Source: Rusavskia elegans (lineage: Eukaryota > Ascomycota > Lecanoromycetes > Teloschistales > Teloschistaceae). Taken from it: a stretch of DNA of 64,000 bases. Below are positions 45,390 to 54,787 of this stretch, one piece after another (within the stretch, counting starts at the first letter, position 1; each line of letters begins with the position of its first letter). Location: contig SAUG01000027.1 of the NCBI GenBank assembly GCA_011316305.1, forward strand, positions 297,329 through 361,328, read 5' to 3'. The position numbers and the translations under genes were made by a program. The notes beneath the pieces were generated by a model that was not told where the DNA came from, ran no database searches, and saw only the letters and a list, made by a program, of their open reading frames with translations.

Positions 45390-46440
45390 TTAAGTCGTCC
45401 TTAGTATCTCAACTACTTCCTCAAAGTCCTCGCTATCTACCTTCCCACTTCCAATATCTTTCACCCATTCCTGCACACCCTTCTCAATCCTCCACCTCTT
45501 CTCCTCCATAACAACATACACAACTCCCAGCGCTACAGCCCTTACTGGGAAAAGATTCGTAAGCTCATAATTCTTGCATCTGTTTCCTTCATCAGCCCAA
45601 CTCCGTCTTCAGACCGGCCCCGCAGGAAACAGTCATAAACGCCAAAAAAGAGAACCAAAAGACGACTCACGCATCGACCGCTTTCGCTCGACACCTCCTC
45701 CCCATTCTCCCCTCCATAACCCCACTCAATACTCCATACTCATCCTTCGCTTCCCGATCCCATTCATCGAATCCCTCACCGACGTTCTCGACCTCTTCGA
45801 TCGCGCGCTCCAGATATCGTTGCAGATACTCTAGTGGTGAGGGGAGGTGGAGTTGGAATCCGAGGACGCGGAGAAGGATTAGATCTGCTTGGACGAGGGT
45901 GGCGCGGAGGAGGTCGTAGGTTGGGGAGGGGATTGCTAGGGGTTGTTGTTTTGTGGTGGTGGTGGTGGTGGTGGTGGACGATGGGGGATGTAGGAGGGCG
46001 TAAGCGGGGAGGAGGATGGAGGAGAGGCGGCGGGGGGATTCGGTGGATTTGGAGGCTAGGGAGATGGTGGAAAGAGAAAGGGTCTGGTTGGTGGAGGGGG
46101 GGTCGGTTAGGATATGTGTTGGGATTTTGTAAGATGAATTTGAAAAGAGTTACATGGGGAATGGGGAAATGCGAGCAGGGCAGTTTACAGCTCGACTGAC
46201 ACCTCGGGATGATGAGGGAGACCGACGTACGGATCTAGGGGATCAGGAGTCGAGGATGAGCGATAGAAACGGAGGTATTTGTTCATGTAGATGTATGACA
46301 TGGCGAGGGCTGAATCGGGACTGGAGGAGGAAGTCAATCGGTGTGATTGAGGAATATTACGTCTAAACATGGTTGTCTTACAGTCGGAGTATATCTGCCA
46401 AGGCATCTGTAAAGGCAATATGATCTTTGGGGGAGGGCAT
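45390..46440 (-). CDS. cyclin (cyclin L/Q-like)
   Basis: Cyclin-box protein, presumed activator of a transcription- or splicing-linked CDK. It is easy to miss because it is split into four exons: 46382-46440, 46227-46320, 45671-46083, 45390-45579; introns 61, 143 and 91 nt; 251 aa. Exon 1 is MPSPKDHIAFTDALADILR. Exon 2 has SALAMSYIYMNKYLRFYRSS, the first cyclin-fold helices. Exon 3 opens TLSLSTISLASKSTESPRRL, the conserved LASK helix, then a poly-Thr run, LLRATLVQADLILLRVLGF and LPSPLEYLQRYLERAIEE. Exon 4 has CKNYELTNLFPVRAVALGVV. These are typical of fungal cyclin-L/Q-like proteins. It is head-to-head with the SNF2 gene, 225 nt between ATGs. All splice sites are canonical and phases agree. 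Confidence 0.85.
45954..45977. repeat. (TGG)8 trinucleotide repeat
   Basis: Eight perfect TGG units on the plus strand, encoding a poly-Thr run inside exon 3 of the cyclin gene on the minus strand. It keeps the frame at any unit number, so it is a likely length polymorphism. It also produces a spurious plus-strand Trp/Gly-rich open frame. Confidence 0.9.
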
Positions 46441-46665
46441 TGTAAAGACTGAACGGGAAGTAAAACAAGAAGGAACTGGCCGAATAACTAAAGGTACAGA
46501 GTGTTACCTGCCGTTAGGGAGACGAGGCATCTAACGGCAGTGATGGTGATTCAAGTTGAAGAGATGTCAACAGTCGAATGAGCGACCTCAGCCTTGTGAT
46601 GCACCAGATCGGTCTTAGCGCAGGATGTCAGGGCCGAAGTTGTCCCGTCTTGGGCTTGTCTTTTC
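46441..46665. promoter_or_regulatory. compact bidirectional promoter, cyclin / SNF2 ATPase
   Basis: Only 225 nt separate the two divergent ATGs, so both genes must share this promoter. An imperfect pair of direct repeats GTTACCTGCCGTTAGG and GGCATCTAACGGCAG at about 46502-46542 is an inverted-like match around CCGTTAG/CTAACGG and could bind a regulator. This is inference; no known site is recognised. Confidence 0.45.
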
Positions 46666-49600
46666 ATGCCTACCTACTCGTACTACTCCCACCCCTCCAG
46701 TGCCGAACCAACATGGCTTTCAGTTGAGATGGAGGAAGCCCCGTTGATAGATCGGACTAGTCCATCTATCAAGATAGATCCCAGTCGTCCAATAACATCG
46801 ACCATTTCTACACCTCATGTCACCTTCCTTCAAAACCTTGCCAACTATCAACCTCTTGGAACCCTTGCTCTTCCTTTAGCTTCTGATGCAAACCTCTGCG
46901 ATGACTGGCATGAGTACTATCCAGAGTTTGTATCTTCAGGAAGCCTTCAGTCACACTCCGATGCCCAGAATGTCCATAAACCTATCTGGGTCCTTTTACG
47001 TCTTGGTTGGGTCCGGACATTAGCTCGCATACATCCCCTGGATCGGCATGAGATTCAGGTCAGAGTCTATATCTTGCCAGCAGACGTTGGCGGTAAGTAT
47101 ATCGACCGCCAAGATAGCCGTAATTGGGAATATGTCAGGAAGGTGATGAGGTACATTGATCTATCGAGAGCAGCCTGGGAAGGTACCAAAGACCCCATCG
47201 ACTCAAGCTTCCATAATCATGCATCTACTCCCGGTTCTTCACTTTCTAGCCATGATTCGTTGTTCTATATCTTCAATACTCTTCCTACTCCAGCGCCTTC
47301 ATCCAATCTATCCTGTCCCTTTTCTAGCCATGCCATCGATTCTTTACTCAACAATACCGCCAACATTCCGGGACTCCGGACAAAACCATACGCCTATCAA
47401 AAACGCAGTGCCGCAATGATGATCAAGCGCGAGGCAGAACCAATCCATGCCCTTGATCCACGTCTCGAGGAGATCGTTTGTCCTACTGGCGGCAAGTCCT
47501 TCTATGATCGCACCACTGGTCTCCTTTTTCGGCATCCAAGACGTTATGATGAAGCTAGAGGTGGTATTCTGGCCGAAACCATGGGTCTCGGTAAGACTTT
47601 GATCTGTCTCGCCACAATACTTGCAACAAAGGGGCACTGGCCTCAAATACCTCCCGAGTACTCGCTCGATCACCATTCAACCAGAGCCGAGGTGGGCTCG
47701 TTGGTGCAAATGGCCGCGGCAGCTGCCAACCGCGAGAGAATACCCTGGAAAGGTTATTTTCCTCAGGATCTTGACAGGTGTAGGACTGCTTTGGAACAAA
47801 ACGCGGCTACTTATATCATTCCTCCGCCAGAGAGTAGGCGAAGTCGTCGCCCAACAACTCTAAGCCCAGGCAAGACGATCCGTATGTGTGCAGCTACTCT
47901 AATCGTAGTGCCGCCCAACCTAGTCAGTCATTGGAAGACCGAGATTGCGACGCATGTCAAAACAGACGCACTTAAGGTCCTGTACCTAGACGATGAAGCC
48001 GTCTGGACGCCATTATCGAGTAACCTTCTACTCTATGACATTGTCTTAATGTCAAAGCCACGATTGGTCGAAGAGATGTCTCTATGTAGCTGCACGGACC
48101 TCGATACTTGCAGTTGTTCAACAAGGGGACCACATAGTTTTCCCTTTAAGGACTTTCACTTTCTTCGAATCATTGTGGACGAAGGACACAACTTCTCAAC
48201 GTTTGGTCGAAGGAACAATGCTGTATCCGCTCTAGCGAAGCTTCATGTAGAGAGGCGCTGGATTGTCAGCGGCACCCCTTCGTCCGGACTTCTTGGGGTA
48301 GAAGCCAGTACTGCGATCCAGGAAACACTTGGGGGAACAGGTGGCAACGACAGCCAGTTGATCCGAGACATTCTCGAAAGCAGGAGGAGCAGTGGTTTTG
48401 AAATCGAGGCAAACACCAGTGTCCGCAAATCGGCCATACAGCAAGAGCTCAAGGACCTGGAGAAGCTGGGAAGCATTGTTGTGGATTTTCTGAGTCTCAA
48501 GCCGTGGTCGAACCTAAAAGGAAATGATGCAGCGTCCTGGAAACAGTACATCATGCCAGCAGATGGCGGTCAGAGGAAGCCAAAGTCGCTAGCTAGCGTG
48601 CTTGAAAGTCTGGTGGTCCGTCATCGAATCGAAGATATCGAAAAGGACATCAAATTGCCACCGCTTCACAATCGCACAGTCTACTTGGAGCCAACATGGC
48701 ATGACAAGCTCAGTCTCAATCTCTTCATACTCAACCTTGCAGTCAACGCGGTCACGTCAGAACGAATTGATCAGGATTATATGTTCAATTCCAAGAACAG
48801 GGCCTCTCTAAACCAGCTCATTACAAATTTAAGGCATTCGGGCTTCTACTGGACAGGGTTCACAAAAGAAGAAGTAACGAAATCCATCGACGTGAGCCGG
48901 AAGTACTTGGAGAACAAGTTGTTATCCGGGAAGAGCGAGCACGAGTCTGGCGAACTTCGGGAAGGCGACTTCCACTTCCTGGAGCGGGCAATGCTGATGG
49001 GTAAGAACATTCTTGCTTCTCCTTCATGGATCGCTTTTTCGGCGGCCCATGAGCTGGGCTTGTACATCGATGATTTCCCTAAAGAGGCGCGGGAAGCGTG
49101 GTCACTGTGCAGAGATGAACCATCAGCGCCTTTGATCATGGGAGCGTCTCAAGTATCCAGGGCGCAGCACTATGTTGATACTCATCTATACGCACCTGAC
49201 CCTGCCTCCGGGCTCGCCTCGCTCGGACAAAGCACGATGGATAAGCTGTGGCAGAGCCTGCAACCTGAACTACCGAAGGCAGGGGAGGAGTTCGAACACG
49301 GCCATCCAGATAGGAGTCCCAACCTCAAAAAGCAAAGCCCAGAGAAGACGAAAAACGCCCTTATCTCAACATCAATTCAAAAACCTGTGACAATGAGCAA
49401 GCGAACGATATCGCTGGCGAAGGCGAATCCAAGCCCTCGGAAACACTCGACCCAAAATTTCAATGGATCCACGTCGAAAGACCCAAGTACCACAGCAGAA
49501 GAGCAAATGAAGGTTAAAAAACCACCAGCACTCAAATCCGCCATGAAGTCAGCCTCAATCAAACGAACCATCGATCCCATTGATCCGTCTTCGGTCCTGT

Positions 49601-50403
49601 CCAAAACCCGGGTCAGCGGCACCGCCTCCGCTAAACTGTCCTACCTCCTCGACCGTGTCATTTCACTGCATGATTCTGAGAAGATCCTCATATTCTACGA
49701 AGGTGACAACATTGCATACTACGTAGCTCAAGCTCTGGAACTCTTAGGCATCCAATATCTCATATACACCGGTTCTCTCTCCGCCGACCGCAAAAGTGCC
49801 TACATCGCTACCTTCAATACAACCGAGACGTTTCGTGTCCTCCTCATGGATGTACATCAAGCCGCTCACGGGCTGCACATCGCTGCTGCTTCGCGCGTGT
49901 TCTTCGTAAATCCGGTGTGGCAACCTGCGGTCGAAGCTCAAGCGATCAAGCGTGCCCACCGTATCGGTCAAACAAAGCCCGTTTACGTCGAAACGCTTGT
50001 TTTGAAGGACACTTTGGAAGATCGGATGCTGCAACGCCGAAAGAATATGAGCGCGCAGGAACATCACAGAGCGGAGAAGAGCCTGCTAGATGATGACGTG
50101 ATGGCGCAGTTGATCAAAGACGCAGATTTCATACCGCTGTTGCCGGAGGAGATGAAAGACGTGAGGAGGCAGATGGCGCCGTTGAAAGAACCCCAAAAGT
50201 TGTTTGGGAGGGTCAGTGTTGGTATGGAGGGTGGGGACCCGGATAAAGATTTGATATTTCCGGAGGGGATGAAGGGTCTGAAGGAGAGGAAGAGGAAGAG
50301 GAATTCGGGTGATGATGTGAGTGGACCAAGGTCGCTGAAGAAGGAGAAGACGACGACGACAGTATTTGGTTCTACTGCTGGGATGATACCCCAAGGAGCG
50401 TAG
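46666..50403 (+). CDS. SNF2-family ATPase/helicase
   Basis: SF2 DNA-translocase-like protein, 1245 aa, one exon. The ATPase lobe 1 has motif I AETMGLGKTLI at about residues 305-315 and motif II IIVDEGHNF at about 503-511. Motif III is ERRWIVSGTP. Lobe 2 has the FYEGDNIAYYVAQALELLGI segment, LLMDVHQAAHGLHIAAASRV and, for motif VI, QAIKRAHRIGQTKPV. The N-terminal 290 residues are family-specific. A long insert lies between the lobes (about 630-970), partly Lys/Ser-rich. I do not see a RING finger, which Rad5/Irc20-type relatives have there. The motif II form DEGH differs from the common DEAH/DEGH choice only in ordinary family variation. Role in chromatin or repair is likely but not assignable. 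Confidence 0.9.
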   Translation: MPTYSYYSHPSSAEPTWLSVEMEEAPLIDRTSPSIKIDPSRPITSTISTPHVTFLQNLANYQPLGTLALPLASDANLCDDWHEYYPEFVSSGSLQSHSDAQNVHKPIWVLLRLGWVRTLARIHPLDRHEIQVRVYILPADVGGKYIDRQDSRNWEYVRKVMRYIDLSRAAWEGTKDPIDSSFHNHASTPGSSLSSHDSLFYIFNTLPTPAPSSNLSCPFSSHAIDSLLNNTANIPGLRTKPYAYQKRSAAMMIKREAEPIHALDPRLEEIVCPTGGKSFYDRTTGLLFRHPRRYDEARGGILAETMGLGKTLICLATILATKGHWPQIPPEYSLDHHSTRAEVGSLVQMAAAAANRERIPWKGYFPQDLDRCRTALEQNAATYIIPPPESRRSRRPTTLSPGKTIRMCAATLIVVPPNLVSHWKTEIATHVKTDALKVLYLDDEAVWTPLSSNLLLYDIVLMSKPRLVEEMSLCSCTDLDTCSCSTRGPHSFPFKDFHFLRIIVDEGHNFSTFGRRNNAVSALAKLHVERRWIVSGTPSSGLLGVEASTAIQETLGGTGGNDSQLIRDILESRRSSGFEIEANTSVRKSAIQQELKDLEKLGSIVVDFLSLKPWSNLKGNDAASWKQYIMPADGGQRKPKSLASVLESLVVRHRIEDIEKDIKLPPLHNRTVYLEPTWHDKLSLNLFILNLAVNAVTSERIDQDYMFNSKNRASLNQLITNLRHSGFYWTGFTKEEVTKSIDVSRKYLENKLLSGKSEHESGELREGDFHFLERAMLMGKNILASPSWIAFSAAHELGLYIDDFPKEAREAWSLCRDEPSAPLIMGASQVSRAQHYVDTHLYAPDPASGLASLGQSTMDKLWQSLQPELPKAGEEFEHGHPDRSPNLKKQSPEKTKNALISTSIQKPVTMSKRTISLAKANPSPRKHSTQNFNGSTSKDPSTTAEEQMKVKKPPALKSAMKSASIKRTIDPIDPSSVLSKTRVSGTASAKLSYLLDRVISLHDSEKILIFYEGDNIAYYVAQALELLGIQYLIYTGSLSADRKSAYIATFNTTETFRVLLMDVHQAAHGLHIAAASRVFFVNPVWQPAVEAQAIKRAHRIGQTKPVYVETLVLKDTLEDRMLQRRKNMSAQEHHRAEKSLLDDDVMAQLIKDADFIPLLPEEMKDVRRQMAPLKEPQKLFGRVSVGMEGGDPDKDLIFPEGMKGLKERKRKRNSGDDVSGPRSLKKEKTTTTVFGSTAGMIPQGA

Positions 50404-50753
50404 TAAACGGTCATGTTGGACCGTAAACTTACGATAGCTGCATAGCAATGTTACAGTAATTGTCAGGACGGAATCCTACCTATCCCATGCCATCACATGC
50501 CATTTGCTTCATTGAGGGTTGGCTTGGGAACTCTGAACCAGTTGCATGATTTGAATCTCTTGGTTGAGGTTGCGTAAGGCTTAACACGTGATTAGTAAGC
50601 ATAGACATACGCAGTGCTCAAAGTCTGAGAAACCGAGCCACTTAATAGAAAAAGCTTATTTGTGGTGGTGAAAGGCTGATTAGCCTGACTAGAAGGTTGT
50701 TACTCCGATTCAATTGGGTTTGACGGTGGAGTGTCCGGCTTCAGGATATATAC

Positions 50754-50930
50754 TCGGTTTGAAACTCATCCACAAAGAGCCAGAAAGATTTGGCCAACCA
50801 GGGGCATCGAACCCATGGAGCTATTTAGAATTGCGAATATTCGGCTTGAAAGTCATCCACAAAAGAGCCAAAAAGATTCAGCCGACCACGGGGATCGAAC
50901 CCCTGGAACAAGTTAGTTTTGTGAAGAAAT
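50754..50930. repeat. diverged 87-nt tandem duplication containing tRNA 3' halves
   Basis: Copy A starts at 50754 and copy B at 50841, both opening TCGG(T/C)TTGAAA(C/G)TCATCC. They share about 60 well-matched positions through ...GATCGAACCC...TGG and then fade. Each copy carries, on the minus strand, a T-arm-like sequence (GGTTCGATGCCCC and GGTTCGATCCCCG) followed by an acceptor-like 3' end. Copy B forms the 3' half of the tRNA-Lys-like locus. Confidence 0.75.
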
Positions 50931-51010
50931 AATGCCGAGGTTGATCACTCACGCAACCTTGAGGTGATCTGTTTAAGAGCCACACGCTCTACCGATTGAG
51001 CTAAGCCGGC
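50881..51010 (-). tRNA. tRNA-Lys(CTT)-like gene with long intron, or tRNA pseudogene
   Basis: The 5' half starting at 51010 reads GCCGGCTTAGCTCAATCGG (A box) then GTAGAGC, giving a perfect D stem (GCTC/GAGC). The anticodon loop is CTCTTAA, so anticodon CTT (Lys). The 3' half, ending at 50881, has GGTTCGATCCC (B box) and GGTCGGC, which pairs with the 5' acceptor strand over all seven positions, allowing G-U. The span of 130 nt would need an intron of about 57 nt. Against a working gene: no position of the intron gives a good 3' anticodon strand, and the T stem has a G-G mismatch. So a partly decayed gene is as likely as a real one. Confidence 0.5.
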
Positions 51011-51949
51011 TATATGTAAATACTTCTTAGACAATCACTAAAAATTCATTTTTCGTACATTCACGCCCTGAATATGTCCGGGGTATATCTGCGGTGGATC
51101 GCCTGTAACGTCACCAGAACTATTATTCCCTGTTACCGTAACGACTCGAACTGTATGACCGGCTTGCACCGCTACGACACTAACTCAACCCAGGTTTGAC
51201 TCCTTTCTAGGTACTTTACCTAAAGTTTAAGATTGAGGGTTCGCTTTTGGCACATGTATGAAAGAGACTTTAATGACAAAAGACGCTTATTTTAGCATAA
51301 AGGAGCTCGCATGGAGGAGTCCCGCACGCGGCTTGCAACACTGACAGCGGTCTTGCCGAAGCGAAGCTCCGGTTGGATGTGGCTTAAAATGGGGAAACGA
51401 GATGTCAGGAACGCGGTCTTAGTTATTGCTCGTGCCTAGCTAGAGTAATCAAAGCTACCTGCCATTGTCTTCATACGATTTGACATGAATAAATGAAAAG
51501 GACAGAAAGACCCGAGAACCTTTCGCTCTCATCATGATCCAAGCAGTCTTGCCACCGCCTGCTTCCTACCTTCATAAGTCTGGGATGATGCTTCCGGCGG
51601 CGATGGCCACCAAAAGTGCCGTGGAGGTAGCTGTTACAAGAGCTTGGATGGAGAGCTGTGGCGTAGTGGCATTCATTATGGCTGTGTACTGGAAAAGAAT
51701 GTGCTGTTTGCGACAGGCCGCTAATTGATCATACACAGGATGGGAATACTTATGGTAAGAGTAAAGTACTGCTACCTCAGTGTGTTCTCGGCTAAGCTAA
51801 AGCGCGGCAGTGTTCTTTTTGTCGGACGAGACTGTCATCTCGACGCCGGCGCCGAGATAAGACTACATCAGCTCATGAGCTTAGATGAAATGAGTGAATG
51901 AATGAATGAGCTCTGTGCAAAACTTCGTGAAGCCTTACGCAGGAGGGCA

Positions 51950-51997
51950 TGACTCGAAGTCTTGTGCAAGATATGACTTGTAGTTTTGTGCAGGAGC
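51950..51997. repeat. pair of diverged 24-nt direct repeats
   Basis: Units at 51950-51973 (TGACTCGAAGTCTTGTGCAA...) and 51974-51997 (TGACTTGTAGTTTTGTGCAG...) match at 18 of 24 positions. Several differences are C/T or A/G changes. A (GAAT) run precedes them at 51895-51909. Location is non-coding. Confidence 0.6.
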
Positions 51998-53223
51998 TCA
52001 CTCATGACGAGGACTTCGGCCGGTATAGAATCTCGTGCATTAAAAGTAAAGCAAAGGAATGGTGTCATGACTTTGGGCAACTTGCTGCGAGGTCCTTAAC
52101 GCAATTTTGGGGTGGGGAACGTGCGGGATCAGGTGAGAAGGCAAGTGATACATGGCATGATATAGAATAGGTAAAGAGGTACTTTCCGATAGTGACTCGA
52201 TATCATTATCCGTCCGCTCCAGGTGAAGCTTTCGGCGAATGCTTTTGCAATGAGCCAGACCGCCACTGTCGAGAAGATACAATAATGCTCGAGCGGAGCG
52301 AACAGTCACTGCCCATACATTCTTAACTTAGGCAAAAAGAAAAGACCTTCAGTTCACTTGCCTGCACTATTAGCATTTGCGTCGAGATATTCACGACCCT
52401 GAGCACTATTACAATAGCCGTAATAGCCGTTGTCTAGATAATGAGAAGAGAGCCAGTTTGATCAAATCAGGGGCCAGCATGCAACGCTGCCGAACCTGTT
52501 CTTCAACCTCCCTTGTTCACACCGGGATTATCCTGATCTCCGCGGTGTTGCTTCCATGCATAGACATGATTTCTATCGCTTTCGCCTGGCACAGATCACC
52601 ATATCCTTGATTTCTCAGACAGCGGTAACACACGCCAACCTCGGTAGGATTGTGACGATCCTGCGCTAACAGTCCACGATATTATCGTACGGTCATCGGG
52701 AGCGTTCTCGGGATCCTCGGCAAGTTGTAGTACGTTGCTGCTAATCCCATGTTTGCTGAAGTCTTTCTTTTCGCGCCTTGATGTGCATACAATAACAAGA
52801 GTAGACCGACTCGTCCAGACATGAACAACAAGCTTTAAGGTGTCGTAGATAAATGGACTGAAGACAAGCCTGGTAAACCTCAGATTAGCTTGGAGATTCC
52901 TGGACTCAGTCTTTTCCGACTTACCATCTTCGTTGTCCTCTGTGATTGGACGAAGGTCAGATAGTAGAACGGAACTGGAGGAAATGGAGGTCAGTGAGGC
53001 TCACATAATTTCTGCTACTTGAATTTGCGGTCATCGGTTTCCAGGTAAGAAGTGCAGTATACTACACGCAGCATCCACCTGTGAGTATAAAGTCAGGAAG
53101 AGTTCGCTTGATATTTCGATCTCTCGGCATAGAGTCTTGGCATTCTCCTCACTCCGCAAATCCGCAAGCACCCTGGTGGCCTCTGAACCTCGACAGCAAG
53201 ATATGTAACACCAAACAGCCAAA

Positions 53224-54060
53224 ATGTCCACATCCCTATCCCCTTCTCCTCCCATCACCCTCATAATCCGCTTCGCCCTCTCCATTCCCGACCTCCCCAT
53301 AACCATCTCCTCCCCCACCACAACCACCCCCCTCAACCTCCTCCACCACCACATCCGCCCCTACATCCCACCCCCCTACCGCACCAGCACCATCCGTCTA
53401 ATCGCATCCGGCGCTCTCCTTCCCCCCTCAAAACCCCTCTCCACATCCCTCCGCCTCCCTCCTCCCCCTTCACTCCCCTCAACCAAAGGCAAAGAAAAAG
53501 AAAACCCCTCGCCAGAACCAATATACATCCACTGCTCAATAAACACCACCGAAACCCTCTCCGCCGCTACCCTTGCCGCAGAGGCAGACGCTCTCGTACC
53601 ATCAGTTTCCGATCCTTCCGAACAACAGCATGCCTCACCCAACAACACCGAGCCCCGCGGCTTCGACCGCCTCCTCACGGCGGGACTTTCCCTCTCTGAA
53701 ATCACATCCCTCCGCTCCCAATTCCTCGCCCTCACGGCCCACAACCACACACCAGATACCATGCCCTCACCTTCCGCAATGCGACGTCTAGAGGAGCGAT
53801 GGCTCGATTCGTCTTCCTCTCCAATTTCCGGAAACGGAATCACTGCGGCAATCAACGAGAATGAAGACGACGACGATGACGGTCGAGGTGCGTTGGACGA
53901 TATGCTGTGGGGGAGTGTGACGGGCTTTTTCTGGCCGGTGGGGGCGGCGATGTGGTTGGTTAGGGAGGAAGGCGTTTGGAGTAAGCGGAGGCAGATGGCG
54001 GCCGTGACGGGGGTTTTGGTCAATTTGGCGGTTGGGGCTATGAGGATGGGTTCGGGATGA
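53224..54060 (+). CDS. dsc3: DSC E3 ubiquitin ligase complex subunit 3
   Basis: Subunit of the Golgi/endosomal Dsc (defective in SREBP cleavage) membrane E3 ligase, which in fungi activates the SREBP hypoxia factor and degrades membrane proteins. One exon, 278 aa. The N-terminal ubiquitin-like (DUF2407) domain covers about residues 10-110 (ITLIIRFALSIPDLPITISS, then LLHHHIRPYIP and STIRLIASGALL). The C-terminal domain starts GFDRLLTAGLSLSEITSLRS and ends with two transmembrane helices around LWGSVTGFFWPVGAAMWLV and MAAVTGVLVNLAVGAM. An acidic run NEDDDDDG precedes the helices. The domain order is diagnostic for Dsc3. Confidence 0.9.
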   Translation: MSTSLSPSPPITLIIRFALSIPDLPITISSPTTTTPLNLLHHHIRPYIPPPYRTSTIRLIASGALLPPSKPLSTSLRLPPPPSLPSTKGKEKENPSPEPIYIHCSINTTETLSAATLAAEADALVPSVSDPSEQQHASPNNTEPRGFDRLLTAGLSLSEITSLRSQFLALTAHNHTPDTMPSPSAMRRLEERWLDSSSSPISGNGITAAINENEDDDDDGRGALDDMLWGSVTGFFWPVGAAMWLVREEGVWSKRRQMAAVTGVLVNLAVGAMRMGSG

Positions 54061-54787
54061 GGTTTCGGGGTGGTCCAGCTTTGAGGTGATGGCCATGTTT
54101 ATGTGCAGATGATGGATATTCAATGGCATACATACCGGGAGGTGAACGGGGCATTACCAGGCGTTATTCAACTTGGCCATCCATAAGGGCGAGCATCATT
54201 GTCAAGGTGTTGAGGGCGGTCGCATGGATACAGATACCCAGGAGTTTGGCAGGTGTCAACATTATCGTCATCTCAAATAGCAGTCTTGAATCCCAATGTT
54301 GTGAACGAGTCAGATCGAGATGAATCACTGCATTCAAAATCTGCGTTGATATGCTTCGGCTATGTGTACACATCATCGCCACCCAAAATTCTCCAGCAAA
54401 CAAGCATTTGACGCCAGATATTCATGCTGCCATATCCATCTAGCTGTCCATCTCTAGGCGCTCGCATTGTGAGCTACTGGCACAAGATCTGAGGTGATTG
54501 ACGGGCGAGCCCATACAAAAAGAAAAAGAACAACGCCGTGCCAATGGTCGCAATCAATGTACATGGCTTTTTTTTATGCAATCGATGAAAGGTCGCCATC
54601 AAGGCCGGGAGGAATTATATTAGGCAGTCATAGTAGTATCGTTGCACAAACATTACGTTTGATTGCCTGTTGCTAGATAGACAGATCGGCAAAGGTCGTT
54701 GTAAGGAAGCGACGAGGAGATTAGGATGATGTCGGAGGATTGAGATGGCTCAGAATCGAGCGAGAGCTAGGGAGATCTTTTCATGTG
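54061..54787. other. intergenic region between convergent genes
   Basis: About 730 nt between the stops of the DSC3 and KRE6-like genes. Only short open frames are present; a T run lies near 54568. No feature recognised. Confidence 0.5.

Larger units (their letters stand above)
50404..53223. other. gene-poor region with tRNA-like locus and short repeats
   Basis: About 2.8 kb between the SNF2 and DSC3 genes without a supported protein gene. It holds the tRNA-Lys-like sequence and its repeated 3' halves (50754-51010) and a pair of 24-nt repeats near 51950-51997, listed separately. Open frames up to 107 codons (53031-53354 minus, 51534-51728 plus) lack domains. Confidence 0.5.

Noticed and set aside
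45834..46199. Plus-strand Gly/Arg/Trp-rich open frame of 121 codons
   Set aside because: It is antisense to cyclin exon 3 and owes its openness to the TGG repeat and G-rich strand; the minus-strand exons carry the conserved domain.
51868..52309. Short minus-strand frames with repeated HKT/SSH peptides
   Set aside because: They come from the 24-nt non-coding direct repeats; no start or domain supports a gene.
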